Shown piece after piece: positions 11,099 to 49,048 of a stretch of 64,000 nt of DNA. The DNA is taken from NCBI RefSeq assembly GCF_021917145.1, contig NC_061075.1, positions 1,354,215-1,418,214 on the forward strand, in the 5' to 3' direction. Each line of letters begins with the position of its first letter. The stretch's first letter is position 1. This DNA is from Hypomesus transpacificus. Its lineage: Eukaryota > Chordata > Actinopteri > Osmeriformes > Osmeridae. The translations under genes and the position numbers were made by a program. Below the pieces are notes generated by a model, which did not search any database, had not been told where the DNA came from, and saw only the letters and a program-made list of their open reading frames with translations.

Positions 11099-14000
11099 AT
11101 GGAGAGCGAGAATGGTAGCACCGTCCGGTCCAGAAGCAGAGTCTTGCCAAAGATGCCATCCTTCCTGGACCTGGACAGCCAGGTTGGAAACAATGGAGAG
11201 AACCAGTGTAATGGAGAGAAACGCTTACCCAGTAATGGTGAGAATATGTTATACTGCTTGGGCCTAACATGTCTGTTTGGGTTGAGAAATATCACTGTGG
11301 GTACAAGGGTAGCACTAGGTGTAACTCTCGTTGCTCAACATCCTGTTACATCTGGTCAACGATCCAATATTTCTACGAATCAAAATTTTTATGATAGTGT
11401 TTGTTGCCTCAGTTAATTAATTTACAAGGTTCCTGACATGATTGCCTATGACCTCTCCAGCCATATAATACGTTACCTAAAGCTCAGCTATCTACAAGAT
11501 TTAATTCTAAGGTTTCATTCAGGAACTATTGTCTACTGTGTGATTTTTACATCACAAGGTTGGATATGAAATTGGAATGGATTCACTTGCTCAAATACCA
11601 ACACGTCATAGAAGATCCTGGATCAATTGTGTAAGCTTGCAGTCATGGGACACAATCTCGCAATCCTGAAACAATGATTGTTTTATTTGCATGTTGTCAC
11701 CAGTAAATTCCCAGTAGGCCACATCATAACCTGAGGTGACCTTCCCTGGTGTGTGACTCATCCTACTCCAGTCCATTCATTTAACATAGTGCTTATCTAT
11801 TATTTATTTGAGCCCTTTCTGAAACTAAAAGGAGGATAGTGTGAGGCCTTGTTCTAATTCAGATGACTATGGCAAAATCTTATCTTCTGATAGTTTCATC
11901 TAGCTAGCCTATCATTGTTTTGCTGTACAGCACCCAATAGTTGATTTTAGATTGGGAGAGGGGGGGGAAGTATGTTGGAAATGGACTGTTTTTAAAACAT
12001 TCAAGGTGTGTGACATCTTACGTTTACATGCATTCATATGGCAGATGGTTTCATCCAAACCGATGCACAGTTTTGTTTTTTGTGTCCCCAGTTAACCTAC
12101 TATAACAGCAAAGTAGCCTGCGCTATGTGATTCCAGACTTGTGTAACAGTACAGTGCAGCTTACTTAAAGGTTGTGTAGGGAAGTTGTACGAAGCAAGCA
12201 ATTTCAGCTTCAATTCCAACTATAACATCCCACCCCCTCCCTCCAAAGCCACTCCCACGAAACTTAGTAACGCGATTGAGTGCAGGGGCAGAGTGCGCAA
12301 AGGTAGGTAGGCAGACAGACAGATCAATCCGTCCAATCATTAGTCAGTGTACGGCTTAATGATTGTTTGTGTTTATGAGAGTCTTGCGATGCCCACAGAT
12401 GTTAGATTAATTTCATATTACCGTCCAACTTGTATATGTATTGGTTGCTATCAAGATGTTAAGTTTATTAAGGCAAATATGACAAAAAGTGCTTCACAAC
12501 AAAATTGCCTACCCTGCCTTTAAGGTCAAATCAGCAGTGAGAAATGAAAGACAAACTTTCCTGAGACTCCCCCACCCATCCAGACCTCAATTTCTTGGCA
12601 CAGACCTTTCCTCTGCAAATATTAGATGTTTACACTTCTCCTGGTCATGTGGACCTGCCTGTGACTATAGCAACCTGGAAAACGGATCTGCTCATCCTTG
12701 TGTTGTGTTGAAACATGATGTGCTGCTTATCAGAAGTGGTTCTGTGTTTCAGGGAAAATGGAGGTGGAACAGCTGATCAGCCGTAAACTCCAGCTGAAGA
12801 GGAAAGCCGAGGTGCGTTTGTTTTGATGGTGTTTAACAACACAGGCCTTCCACAACGGCTCAGCGACGTCAACCCTTTGAATCAAAACCCCAGATTTGAT
12901 GTCATGGAGACTTACAGTTTGGAGGAACAGTTCCAGAACTGTCATTAAGTTATTAGGGCAGGCATTAGTTGATGAAGTGACTTTATCCTCTCCCAGTTGA
13001 TTTTCCCGGGCTATACTCTTCCAGTGCTACACAAAGCGTGGCTGTTTACCGTCTGTGCCAAATCCCCAATGGCCCGACTGAGCCAATCTTTCTTAAGCCT
13101 GTGTGAGCTGTAATCTGATCATTTTAAACCCTGTCAATCTGCTTGTGCCCCGATGGTTTATTCAATTTGTATGTTGGCATACAAATAGCAACAATAACAC
13201 CTTGATTAAAGCAGCAACAATAACACCTTGAATAAAGCAGCAAGATGATTGAATTTTACTGCGAAAAAATAATAATACTGCAGTGCAATAATAACAAATA
13301 AATTACTCAACTACAGTGTGAATGCGGTTAGCGCAGCGTTTGATTACGGTGTCGTCCTCATTCCTGTGTGTGTACCGTACCTTAGCACCTGAAGAGCGAC
13401 CTCATGCGTCAGTTTGAAGGCCAGGTGAACGACTTCATGGACAGTCTGATCGAAGAATCCGCCATTCTGGAGGCTGCGCCTGTAGCTGCTGCCTTCTCCC
13501 CCCCGCTCTCCGACAAGGAAATGACCAAACTCGGGTATGAATCGCCTCGTGTGCACATAACTTACCTTTTATTTTTTTTCATTCATCCCTCTCTCGTTTG
13601 AAATGCAGTGGCCCAGAGGATCCCTCAAACCTAAATAAGATGTTAACCCAATGTTCCTATCTTACTGTTATTTAATCATACCTGGATGTCAGGGTTTCAT
13701 GTCTCCTGGTTAATCCAGTTTGTTTTTGTAGCCTGACCTCCTGTGGACACCTCCGGTCACCACAGAGCCAGGGCAAGCAGTTTGTCAACAGAAGGTCCTT
13801 GTTGGAGTAAGTCCTGGTTAAATCCATCTCTGGACAAGATTTTTACATCTTTAATCAGAATGCATGTCTGATTTTATTCCATGCAGTTCTGCAGTATAGG
13901 ATCAGTGATTGCGTGTCTCTCTGCATGTATAACCGTGTTCTCCTTCTATGTAAAAGCGAGCTGTTTGAGGTCAACCACATCAGGACCATCTACCACATGT

Positions 14001-15221
14001 TCATCGCCCTGCTCATCCTCTTCATCCTCAGTACCGTGGTCGTAGACTTCATAGACGAGGGCAGGTGAGGTCGAAGGTCACCTGGGGGGTTGTTCAGTAG
14101 ATGTCTCTCAAATCGCCCCTAAAACCTGCAGATGAGTGGACTGTCCAGGTGGCAGCAGTGATGGACGTTCTAGCCAGCACAGACTAATCCTCTGCTTCTT
14201 CTTCTTCCCTCTCAGGCTGGTGCTGGACTTTGACCTCCTGGTGTATGCGTTCGGCCAGTTCCCCCTGGTGGTCTCCACGTGGATCTGCATGTTCCTGTCG
14301 GTTTTGGTGGTTCCCTACCTGCTGTTCCAGCTATGGGCCTCCCAGTACCTGAGCTCGGCCTTGCCCGGTCTGTGGAGCCTCCTGCTGGGGTCGCTCTTTG
14401 TCCTCTACCAGGCCCTGGGCCTGGGCCTCCTGCCCACCTATGTGGCCGTGGAGAACAGCCTGCCTCCAGCCTCCTGCTTCGTAATCATCCTGGAGCAGGT
14501 ATGAGCCTAGAGTAGCCTAGCCTAGAGTAGCCTAGCCTAGAGTAGCCTAGCCTAGAGTAGAGTCGAGTAGCAAATCTGTAGCCTAGCCTAAACTAGCTTG
14601 CTTCTTCCTAGCCTAAAAGCAGCCCAGTTAAGCCTAGCTTGCGTCCAGGACCGTGATAAGATCTAAGTTTGAGGATCGATGTGTAAATGCAGGCTGAGCC
14701 TCATTTGTGAGGCCTCTTCCAGGTGCGTCTGATGATGAAATCCTACTCCTACATGAGAGAGAATGTTCCCAGGGTCCTGGCTTTGGCCAAAGACAAGAAG
14801 GGTATGTAGAGAACCAGAGACAACCAGAACGGTCCTCTCACACAGCCATGCTAGAACTCCTCCTGTCTCTCTCTGCTTCTGTGTTGATGTGGTCTCACTT
14901 CCTGTCTTCAGGCTCAGCTCCTGCTTCAGTCACACCCCAGATGACCCAGTACATCTACTTCCTGTTTGCCCCCACCCTCATCTACAGAGACAAATACCCC
15001 AGGTAAAATACGGGTCAAGTATACACATGCATCCTGGATGAGGCACCACATTCATGCTCTGTCTCTGTCTACCTGCAGAAATCCAGAAATCCGATGGAGC
15101 TATGTGGCCACCAAGTTTCTGCAGGTAACCTTTTGTAATGCCTAAAGTGCTGGCCTGTATGGTTGAACCATCGACCAGAAGATATCATCCTCTGACATTT
15201 TATACTCAACGATCTGTCCCT

Positions 15222-15275
<54 letters not shown>

Positions 15276-15754
15276 CCCCCTTCCTATCTCGCTCCCCATC
15301 CAGGTTCTGGGCTGTCTGTTCTATGCCTACTATGTGTTTGTGCGCCTGTGCATCCCCCAGTTCCGCAGCATCAGTCCTCAGCTGTTTGACCTGAGAGCCA
15401 TGGTGCTGTGCGTCTTCAGTTCCATCCTTCCAGGTACTGGAGAGACACGCCCAGCTAGGGGGCTCCAGTCAGGGGGGCCCAGCCAGGGGGGCCCAGCCAG
15501 GGGGGCCCAGCCAGGGGGGCTCCAGCCAGGGGGGCCCAGCCAGGGGGGCCCAGCTAGGGGACACCAGGCTGGATGGCCCTAGCCACAAACACTGCGCCAG
15601 GGGTTCTATCAATCTCCATGATGGATGTGAATAAAAACCTGCTGTAATTTGCAACAAATTCTTATCTTCCTCTCTCTCCCTCCCTCTCCCCCTGATCTCT
15701 CCCTCTCGCTCTCTCTGTCCCTCTCTCTCTCCCCCTCCTCTCTATCTCTCTCTG

Positions 15755-15795
<41 letters not shown>

Positions 15796-17549
15796 GTCTC
15801 CCTCTAGGTGCGTTGGTTCTGTTTTTGGCCTTCTTCGCCTTCCTCCATTGCTGGCTCAATGCCTTTGCTGAGATGCTGCGCTTCGCAGACAGGATGTTCT
15901 ACAAGGTACCCAAAGAGAGAGAGAGAGATAGGATGATAACCTGTTATTAGAGAGGATGATAACCTGTTATTAGAGAGGATGATAACCTGTTATTGGAGAG
16001 GATGATAACCTGTTATTAGAGAGGATGATAGCCTGTTATTAGAGTCTGTGATCGGGAACAGCCACCCCCGCTCTGACAAACTAAAATCAAGTTGTGCATT
16101 TCTCCACTTACAGGATTGGTGGAATTCCACCTCTTTCGCCAACTACTATCGTACCTGGAACGTGGTGGTGCACGATTGGTTGTACTACTACATTTACCGG
16201 GACTTCTTGTGGGTGAGAGACTTCATCAGTCTCAATCTCAACACAATCTCTCTGAACACTGTCTTAACACAGTCGACTAGGATTGGTCTCTCTCATTCTG
16301 TTTCTTTTTTTGTCTCTCTCTTTCTATGTCTCCCTCTCTATATCTCTCTCTCTCCCTCCCCCCCCTCTCTCTCCCTCTCTATATCTATATTTCTCCCTCT
16401 CTATCGCTCTCTCTCTCTCTCTCCCCTCTCGCTGTCTCTGCCACGTCAGGTGTCCCGGAAGCGTTTCCGTGCGGCGGCCATGTTCCTGGTGTTCACCGTG
16501 TCGGCGGTGGTGCATGAGTACATCCTGGCTGTCTGCTTTGGCTTCTTCTACCCCGTCCTCTTCTGCCTCTTCATGTGCTTTGGAAGTAAGATACTGTCCT
16601 CCTCCTCCCTCCCTCCTCCTCCTCCTCCCTCCTCCCCCGTCCCCCCCAACAAAATCAAGCGACAAAAATTCTGAGGGCAACATCTAGGATAGGTAAGGCA
16701 ATCGAGCCTGGATGCAATCGAACCATCTTACTTCTCCTAGAAAGGTCCAACTGCATGCAGATCAGTCATACAATCACAGCCTGGGGTCTGAGGAGAGAGG
16801 TCTGGTCTGAGGCAAGAAATACCTTGGTATTCCGGATGTTGCTATCTGAATTTCGGTTAAGATTCCACCATTCAAATTTGAGCAGCCTGAATTTTGTTCT
16901 ATTTGAATTTCTGAAGCTTGAATTCTTATGTATTTAATTTTTGCAATCTAAATTTTACAGTTTGAATTTGAGCAACCTGAATTTCCCCCAAAACATTTTT
17001 TTTTATCATATAATTTTATTAACTTGAAATAAATTCATATTTCTATTTTAAATACCGGCTGCTATGACAACTTAATTTCCCTTCGGGAAGAATAAAGTAC
17101 TCTATCTATCTAAAGGAGGAGAGTTCATTTTCTGTCTTTCTCTGTCTTCCTGTCTGTGTCCTCTCCCCTGCGGTCTGGTCATGTGACCTCTTCCCCTGTC
17201 AGTGATGTTCAACTTCATCCTTCATGACCGGAGGAAAGGCCCCATCTGGAATGTGATCATGTGGACAACCCTCTTCCTGGGTCAGGGGGTCATCATCTGC
17301 CTCTACTCCCAGGAGTGGTATGCTCAGCGCCACTGCCCCCTGCAGGAGGTATACACAAACTGCACCCACACCCCAAACACAACTTCATTCCTGTTGAGCT
17401 CAACAGCATGTCATAACAGGGACACTACCTGAACCACCTCTGCTACATCATTGTCCTGTGTGTTCCAGCCCTCCTTCCTGGACCTGATGAAGCCTCGTTC
17501 CTGGAGCTGCCACCTTCAATCCAGCCCGTCCGAAGCAGACACACTCTGA
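11099..17549 (+). CDS. soat1: Sterol O-acyltransferase 1 (ACAT1), complete
   Basis: ER multi-pass MBOAT enzyme that esterifies cholesterol with long-chain acyl-CoA. Coding exons: 11099-11237, 12753-12811, 13386-13534, 13732-13806, 13957-14064, 14216-14498, 14723-14801, 14912-15002, 15079-15124, 15304-15433, 15808-15905, 16114-16212, 16450-16585, 17203-17348, 17469-17549 (TGA). They total 1719 bp, or 572 residues, close to the roughly 550 of mammalian SOAT1, and all phases agree. Family motifs are [11 protein letters not shown] followed by [15 protein letters not shown] (exons 12-13) and the catalytic His in [11 protein letters not shown] (exon 14). Hydrophobic helices fill exons 6-15, and the N-terminus [14 protein letters not shown] is polar. 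The ATG at 11099 is the first in exon 2 and lies beside the 5' UTR junction. Adjacency to abl2 supports SOAT1 rather than SOAT2. Confidence 0.95.
14504..14640 (+). repeat. Degenerate tagcctag repeat in a soat1 intron
   Basis: Repeated agagtagcctagcc units of about 14-20 bp begin six bases after the donor of soat1 exon 14216-14498. Confidence 0.75.
15221..15807 (+). repeat. CT-rich tracts and a gggggcccagccagg repeat in soat1 introns
   Basis: (TC)n at 15221-15272 lies before the acceptor of exon 15304. A GGGGGCCCAGCCAG-type repeat lies at about 15455-15560, and a TC-rich tract at 15665-15805 leads straight into the acceptor of exon 15808. Arg/Glu-rich and Ser/Leu-rich open frames here are artefacts of the repeats. 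Confidence 0.85.
15915..16050 (+). repeat. 23-bp tandem repeat in a soat1 intron
   Basis: Five near-identical 23-bp units (gaggatgataacctgttatt plus three bases) lie just after the donor of exon 15808-15905. Confidence 0.88.
16860..17115 (+). mobile_element. Possible retroelement tail in a soat1 intron
   Basis: An AT-rich stretch with repeated tttgaattt words ends in aatttcccttcgggaag, then aataaagta and a (TATC)n run at 17101-17112. This resembles 3' ends of fish non-LTR retroelements. No coding part of an element is visible. Confidence 0.4.
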
Positions 17550-18835
17550 GGTCACACCCCTGCACCCAACCAGACTAAACTAAGCTGGCCAATCACTGGA
17601 GGGGATGACCGCCACACCAGGAAGTGAAAAAGGGTCCAGCCTCTCACCCTGCCAAGCCTTTTGTTTGTGCCCTTTCCATACTGTTTCATTGCACTAAGGT
17701 GAATTCCAACTGATGTAAGGGAGAGAGCTCATGTATGTGTTTCATTAGTGTGGAAGGAGGGAGCTTCGGAACTGTGTGCTAAAACTGCCTGAACACTGGA
17801 TGTCAAACTCACCCAGATGCCTTAGTCATCCCATTTCTGTTCTTTCTTTTTTTTTCATGCTGGTTAATTTACACGGCCGGTTTACATTGAACCAACCAAA
17901 ATGTGAACTCCAAATTTCTCTTATTCAGCTACTTATTTCACGATCCCGTTCTTTCTTCTGACTGACTCGCATCCCCTATTTGTCACAGGAAGTGATTTGT
18001 GCCAATGTTATGCTCTTAAGATGGCTGCTAAAAATGCTGTCCTCTTTCTGCTGGTATGCAGTAACGTGATAGCACATTCAAGCCATCTGTTTCTACTTGA
18101 CCAATGGTATAAGCACAGGTTTTTTGATAACATGATTCATGCTGCTGATGGTTTCCAACACTGAAGAATCACAGTGAAAATGATAATTCGGTGATGTCAT
18201 TGTTTCTCCTGAAAGATTGTCACCTTATTTCCAGTGGCTGACGACTCCATAGTGAAGTGGCTCTACATGTAGAGCTATCAACCTACTTGATCTTGGTTTA
18301 AAACCACAGGAACTTAGAAATATAAACGTGTCCGTGTCTTCGATTTCTTCCTGTATTTATGCCCAGGGTGTTACCAGCTAAACATGATGAACATAAATAT
18401 GGATCTCTGGAAGTGTATGAGATTACTTTTGCTACTGTATGACTATGAATGTAATTGCCAACATGTTGTCAGACATACAGACTGGAATGCAGCCGGTCTA
18501 GGTATTAATCAAGATATATATTCTATTTATTCAAAAGCAATATATTGAGAGCTCCAAAACGAACCAGTGATTCTACAGTTTGCTTCAGTGAGACTGAATG
18601 ATGTTAGTAGCTTGTGTGTTAATGTGTGCAACTGATTAAACTTGTATAAATACTTGTGCCTACAGCACAGATTGTAAAGTACTGAAATACTTTGTACATT
18701 GTGTCTGAATTGAATCACAGATCCATAGCATTATTAAATGTTAACAGCTGTTGTACATGGTTTATTATTGGCAGGAATTGTATTTGTAAAGGTCTAGAGT
18801 AGACAACGAAAAGTAATAATAAAACAAAGTGGACA
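17550..18835 (+). other. soat1 3' UTR
   Basis: About 1.28 kb of non-coding, repeat-poor sequence runs to a consensus AATAAA at 18818-18823. No competing gene was seen in it. Confidence 0.6.
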
Positions 18836-19740
18836 AATTGGGAACAGGCTCATCCCATTTTGGGTCACTATATGGCGCCATTCAGCTAAATTCCACTCCC
18901 AACTTTGCACTCCAACTTTCCCCTCCCTACGTCTCTGGTCACCAATAATCTCAAATGTGATACAGAATTTTGATGTGGAAAAGAGTCATCTAACCTATCA
19001 CAACATGGTTTATACATAAACGTAAAGATTTGTTATAATGCTAGTTTTTCTTTTTCAACTTTTTTGTTTTTGCTGTGTGCAGTCTGTTATCATGAAAGAT
19101 TGGTAAAATAGTTTTTACCTTTGTTGATTCAATCATATTCACATTTTTGAACGCAACTAACTTGTTGCCATTTGATTTTCTTAAGATCAAGACAAAATGA
19201 GTTGTCATATTTAAAACCTTTGGACGTAAAGTATGTGTTAGACTCAAGTAGGCCTATCATGTTTTTGCTGCTGTTGTTTGAGGGTATTATTTACAATTAC
19301 ACTTGTCGTGTTTAATGTTTTTTCAGACTTTAACCGTTAGTATGTGCGTTTGTTTGGCTTTCACTAGACGTTTTCAAACTAACTACCAAGTCCAGGCGCG
19401 GTTTCTACTACTCATCCCACTCTGGGAATCACGAACTGTACAAAAAATGTAAGTTGTATTAGGTTAGCGTGTCCATTATGTTTGTTTACTAATTAGCAAA
19501 TGGGATATAGTGACTTGTCAACTTAAAAAAAAAAAAAGTTTATAGTTAGTTTATTCAATCAGAATATTTTACTGTAATTAAAATCCATAGGGGGTGAAAT
19601 CCAGGTCCAAGTTATAGTGGTTAGTGTTTGGCTTGGGCTGTCCACCTAGTGGTTCGGCGGACTTGTAATCATTTGGGACGCCGGGGACGGGAATGGATCA
19701 TTGTGACCGGGGGATCGAAACCCCCCTTGCGAAACCCTTC
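18836..19740. other. soat1-abl2 intergenic region
   Basis: AT-rich, mostly unique sequence with no convincing gene. Small open frames on the minus strand (18527-18718, 19041-19247) have no recognisable features. Between 19610 and 19735 there is a loosely tRNA-like pattern (atagtggttagt ... gatcgaaacccc) that is too spread out to call. Confidence 0.5.
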
Positions 19741-20128
19741 TCGCTCTATTCTGCGGTAAAGATGGCGGTGGTAGAGGGGGCGCACAGTGGCCGGAGCACG
19801 GCGAAACGACCCTGAAAGAGTCCCTATTCTACAGAATTTTTAACGTGGGGTACCGAACATTGCCGCCTGGCTACAGAACGAACAGTTGTTGAACGGTTAA
19901 TTTCAGTGATACGTTGAGCTTTTTGCTTTATTGTTTGAGACAGGGGTGGGTGGGTTCTACACTGATATCTGGCTAACAAGCTATCGAGCTAGGAGTCCGT
20001 GGAAGAAGAGAGGGGGTTGAAAGAAGACTATTTGGAACAGGCCGCTCCACAGTTGGGGGATGTGAACCAAAACGAGCGCTGGAGGTTTGCTCGCTTCGTC
20101 CCGAACATCTGTACACCTAACTGCGGGG
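19741..20128 (+). promoter_or_regulatory. abl2 promoter / 5' UTR of first exon 1B
   Basis: CpG-rich sequence upstream of the ATG at 20129. It contains a YY1-like site, aaagatggcgg, near 19757, a motif common at start sites of TATA-less housekeeping promoters. No TATA box was seen. Confidence 0.5.
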
Positions 20129-44471
<24,343 letters not shown>

Positions 44472-44492
<21 letters not shown>

Positions 44493-44770
44493 CCTCGCGG
44501 TGCAGAGGTAGCCTCGCGGTGCAGAGGTAGCCTCGTGGTGCAGAGGTAGCCTCGCGGTGCAGAGGTAGCCTCGCGGTGCAGAGGTAGCCTCGTGGTGCAG
44601 AGGTAGCCTCGTGGTGCAGAGGTAGCCTCGCGGTGCAGAGGTAGCCTCGTGGTGCAGAGGTAGCCTCGCGGTGCAGAGGTAGCCTCGCGGTGCAGAGGTA
44701 GCCTCGCGGTGCAGAGGTAGCCTCGTGGTGCAGAGGTAGCCTCGCGGTGCAGAGGTAGCCTCGTGGTGCT
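44472..44770 (+). repeat. 19-bp tandem repeat seeded on the abl2 stop codon
   Basis: Fifteen copies of a 19-bp unit (gtagcctcg[c/t]ggtgcagag) start at the last codons. GTG CAG AGG TAG (44481-44492) encodes the family-typical VQR-stop and is itself the repeat core. All later copies lie in the 3' UTR. Confidence 0.92.
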
Positions 44771-47700
44771 CCCGTGACCTCTGACCCTTTTGGCTCCAGG
44801 CCCCCACCCCCCCCCCCCCCTTTGTTGTGGTTCTGGTTCCGTGTTGGACGAGAAAGAGGGGGGAATCTCAGGAGTACCTCAGAGAAATCACTACACATTT
44901 GTTCAACTCTCTATTGTTTACAGTGGACTGTTTGATGGAAAAACTCCAGTGAAATTACGCTGTTGCTCTGACCTAATGTATATATGGTAAATAATTGAGG
45001 ATTCCCACATAGAAATGCTTCAGTTTGTGCCCCAAAATTACTTTTGTCCCTGATTTCAAACGTGTCCACCCGTTAACGACTAAGGCCTTTTTCTATTATT
45101 TGAATGTGGTGTGTATTGTTTAATATGGTTGAATATCTCTCCCAAATACAATATCGCACGAGTGGAACACGTTTCGATATTTATGTCCAGTTGCCCTGGC
45201 ACACGACTTGATATTGTCCCTTGTAGTTGAAGGGTAGAGAGGGGGAGGAAAGTGCACGGGGAAGTACGGTAGTAAGGGGGTTTAGGACAGTACCTGAAGT
45301 GTCCTTCAGGTGTACGTTTCTCTGGATAAACCCTGGAGCCTTGGCCTCCTGTGCCTAGATTCTTCAACATGAGAACTCATTTGTGCAAACACACACACAC
45401 ACATTACCTAGACAGACTGATCTCTCCACCATAGCTGCAGTATGTCTGCCACCCATGAGCAATTTGTACATTTGTTTGGGTTTTAAAAATGCTTTTCAGA
45501 ATGTCTATGAACTTGAATTTTAAATTATTGTTGTTTTTTTTGTTTGTTTTTTTTAATTAAAAAGCACAGACCTATTTTGAAAGAAAAGAGGAAACAAATG
45601 TAAATATTTGCTTTATTTCATATACAGGAAAAAAGTACGTTTTACGATCACATTGTAAAGTTGATGTCTTTGGTTGTGAACAGGAGTAGAGATGGAACGA
45701 GAGGCGCTACCAGACCAGAGGCCACACCAACCCAATCTCTCACGTTTTTAATGAATGTATGGTTTTTCTCCACAGTGGAACTGTCGGAACGGCCGTCTCT
45801 GTCCATCCGTGACTCCAGCCTGTCTTCCTCAGGGAAGGTGGGGTTCGACCTTAAATTTCAGATATCGCTACGCGCACCCGGACAGTTCTTGGCATGACAA
45901 CGCCACAGTTCCCTTGGTTTCGGTTTCAATCCTAACGTCAGTTACTCGTATTTGCAACGACGTGCTGTTTTCTGAGCCTCTTTGGCACGTGTTTTAGGAC
46001 CTGTTTTTAAAGAACTTTAATCAACTTAGCTCATATTTCCATAACTTATCTAGCTAGCACAAAGCCATTGTTGCGACTGTTAAAAGCAAGTATAGGTTGA
46101 TTGGATTTAATACAAATTAAATGAAAGAGATAAATTAAGTCAGAAACGTCCATATGGGTCGCTCAAGTTGCACACTGACGGAAGTCTGGCAGTGTTCTAG
46201 AACAACTTTTAAGTCATAGCCCACATTCCGTTTCCACACCGTTCAGGTCGACTACAACGTCGTAGAACCTGTAGATTGCTGACCTGGAGAACGAGCATGC
46301 ATCCTATGCCCTGCTGAACGGGCTGGTACGTACGTATCTGATACCCAGAAGGGAAGGCAGTGATGGGATTTAGCAGTGACATTTATGGTGACAACCAGGG
46401 CGGTCCAACTCTGTTCCTGAAGAGGTTCCTCTCTGTGGTTTTGCTCCAACCCTAATCTAGCACACCCGATTCAAAAACAGCAATCAGCTTCTTAATCAAA
46501 AAAAGTTAAATTAGGTTGGTAATAACTGGGACTCAAGCAGAAACCTACAGGAAGGGTAGCTCTCCGGGAATAGGGTTAGAGATCTCTGGTTCAGTTTTGT
46601 GGTCCATTCCTTATTTCACAGATTATCTTCAGTGTGTTCCTTACATCGCATCAAAAGTCTCCAACTATCTTTAGTTATCACTGTGAGCTTTGATTAAATG
46701 GAATGAAAGATGTTTCTTTTCGCTACTGAATGCAGCAATCTTTATTTCTGAATAATTAATGGTGCCTTTTATCAAATGTAAAAAATATTTATCTACAGTG
46801 CACTACAAAGTCAAGAATATGATCAACTGCAATTTATTTTTTACTGTAGATATCTTAAGTGCTTTTGTTTTTAGATTTCTCATTTTTTGATTACATAGAG
46901 ATCTAAAGTATACATCTATGACAACAAATATTACTGGGATTAAATGCCTAAAATGGTTTCACTCAAACTTGAAGAAAAGTGCAATTTGTCTCCTGTTTTG
47001 GATCATGTGTTCGTGTTGGAAAGATCTGACATCCTCACAGCCACAAAACTTAAGTGTTTCTCATCCGGCAAACGGAGATAGATCTAAACGCTTCTCTGTC
47101 TCACTCTATAAAGATCTGAACCAATTAAACTATGCCTTCATGACTTCCTGTCTGCCTGTATGTTTCCTGCCTGTATGCTTCCTGTTTGCCTGTATGCTTC
47201 TTTGCTGACTGAGCCAATGGGGCCTTCCATTTGATCTGTCCCCTTGTAGTGTATCTGCTTTCTTCACACCCCCAGATTGATCTTAATCTAAGATTATAGA
47301 ACATTTGCATTGGAGGTGACGTTAGGACATCTTCCTGGAGGTGTTTCTTGGCCAACAGCAGTGTTAGACAGTGCCCAGAATGTTGCTTGTTAATGCTGAT
47401 TTATTGGGAACTGCTTCAGTAAGAGGAAGTGTCCCTGTATTCAAGTTGACAACCCATCTCTATCCCTTCACTGACCCTTACTAAAGCAAAAAACGGTGCC
47501 CTTATCAACCCTATGCAATGGGAGCTGATGAGCTTGTCAACAAGGCAAGGCTAATAATGTTCTAATTGGGAATTAGGAACCTGGTCTCCTCACCGTGTTA
47601 GATATATATATATATATTTTTTTTTTACAAATCTGAGGATTCATATTTTTTTGTTTGCTTTATTTATTTTATGCTTTTGTATTTATTTTGTTTATATTTG

Positions 47701-48030
47701 TATTGGTTTATGGGTCTGCAGAGGCACTCTCCTGTGTTTGAGATCTGAACTGTGCCGGGGAACTCTTTATGTATGCTTCATTATTATACCAAAGGCCACT
47801 TCCGTATCAGTCGTACTAGTGCAATGAGAAAGGAACACACTTCGTTATGAGTATGTGAATTTAACAGGGATGAAAATGGCAGAGGTTAACCTATTAACTT
47901 TTCTATTGTACAAAATATATATTTTGTGTGTTTTTAATTTAAAGCTCACATATGATATATTACTGTGAAGTTCTTATCAGTGTTAAACTTGATGTAAATA
48001 ATAAAATAAAAATATTGAACAATACCCTAC
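44493..48030 (+). other. abl2 3' UTR
   Basis: About 3.5 kb without a convincing gene; long 3' UTRs are typical of ABL genes. After the 19-bp repeat the sequence is AT-rich and mostly unique. Candidate poly(A) signals are AATTAAA near 45556 and a cluster ending in AATAAA at 48005-48010, the most likely distal site. Short open frames here are not supported. Confidence 0.5.
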
Positions 48031-48119
48031 GGTCCCTAATTTATATCTGAACAACATATTGAGTTTATGAGCACATTGAGCAACTGAAACTTAGGGGAAA
48101 AATGAAATAATAATGGCAA

Positions 48120-48520
48120 CAATGTAGTTCAAGTTCAAGTCTTATTTGTCAGGTACACTGAAAAACACAAGGTCAGACTGGGCACTGACATACTTAAGAC
48201 AACACATCGCAAGCACCTGGCATAACATATAAGTACACAGAACATAATTCACATCTATGCTGAGCTTAAATAAGTGAAACTTCCTAAATATACCGATAGC
48301 AATAAATAACTGACTATACTAACCCTAATACTAAAACTTCCTAAATATACAGATAACAATAAATAATACAATATATTAACCCTAAATGCACATAAAACAT
48401 ATTACAACCCTATAACCTATTCTAACCTAGGTGGAGTACAGTACAATAGTGCAAAATTGCAGATCAGTGACTGTCAATGACCATACAGGAGCCTGTATAA
48501 GTCATGGTTATACAGTTCAC
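48120..48520. mobile_element. Possible decayed retroelement fragment
   Basis: The sequence starts caagttcaagtcttatttgt and contains repeated ttcctaaatatac and caataaata words in an AT-rich body. It resembles common fish interspersed-repeat ends. No open reading frame or target-site duplication was identified. Confidence 0.3.
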
Positions 48521-48959
48521 ATACACACACACACACTAATATATATTGTTTAGGAAAGGGACCATAGTACTGACTACACTTTTTCACTGAAATTAAAGTA
48601 GTTTGGGATCTGACATAAGTGAAACGTAGCCATTATTGCAACCTGTTTTAGTGTCACGCAGGTAACTGGACCTAAACTTTTTGTGGAAAATATATTTTCA
48701 ACCTTTCAAAACTTTTTCTTCATAACATCGAACTTCGAATATTTTTGGAAAATATTATTATTGTTGCCTTCTACATTGCTCCATGGTAGCTTCATAGACT
48801 AGATGCGTTTTCTGTGCGTGATAGCCAGGAAATAAAAAAAGGGTAAAAGAAAAAAGTTGTCAGAAAAAGTAAAGTACTGATACCAGAACAATCTATTATG
48901 TAGCCTACAATAACTACTTTCCATCTCTGGTCACATAATGAATCGTTTCAATCAATACC

Positions 48960-49048
48960 AGAAGTTAAGCCATCACGTGACGTCCTACTCGCCTTTCGCT
49001 GTCCCACCGTCGACTCCTCCCCTTGAAATCTTTCTCCAAAGTGTAAAG
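48960..49048 (+). promoter_or_regulatory. osbpl9 promoter with an E-box/CRE composite
   Basis: CACGTG at 48974-48979 overlaps TGACGTC at 48978-48984, about 70 bases upstream of the osbpl9 ATG. TCACGTGAC also fits the CLEAR-type element bound by TFEB-family factors. The start codon sits in aaagATGGcg, a good Kozak context that is also YY1-like. Confidence 0.45.

Noticed and set aside
19600..19740. tRNA-like words (atagtggttagt ... gatcgaaacccc)
   Set aside because: The A- and B-box-like words are spaced too far apart and no cloverleaf is possible, so it was not called as a tRNA or SINE.
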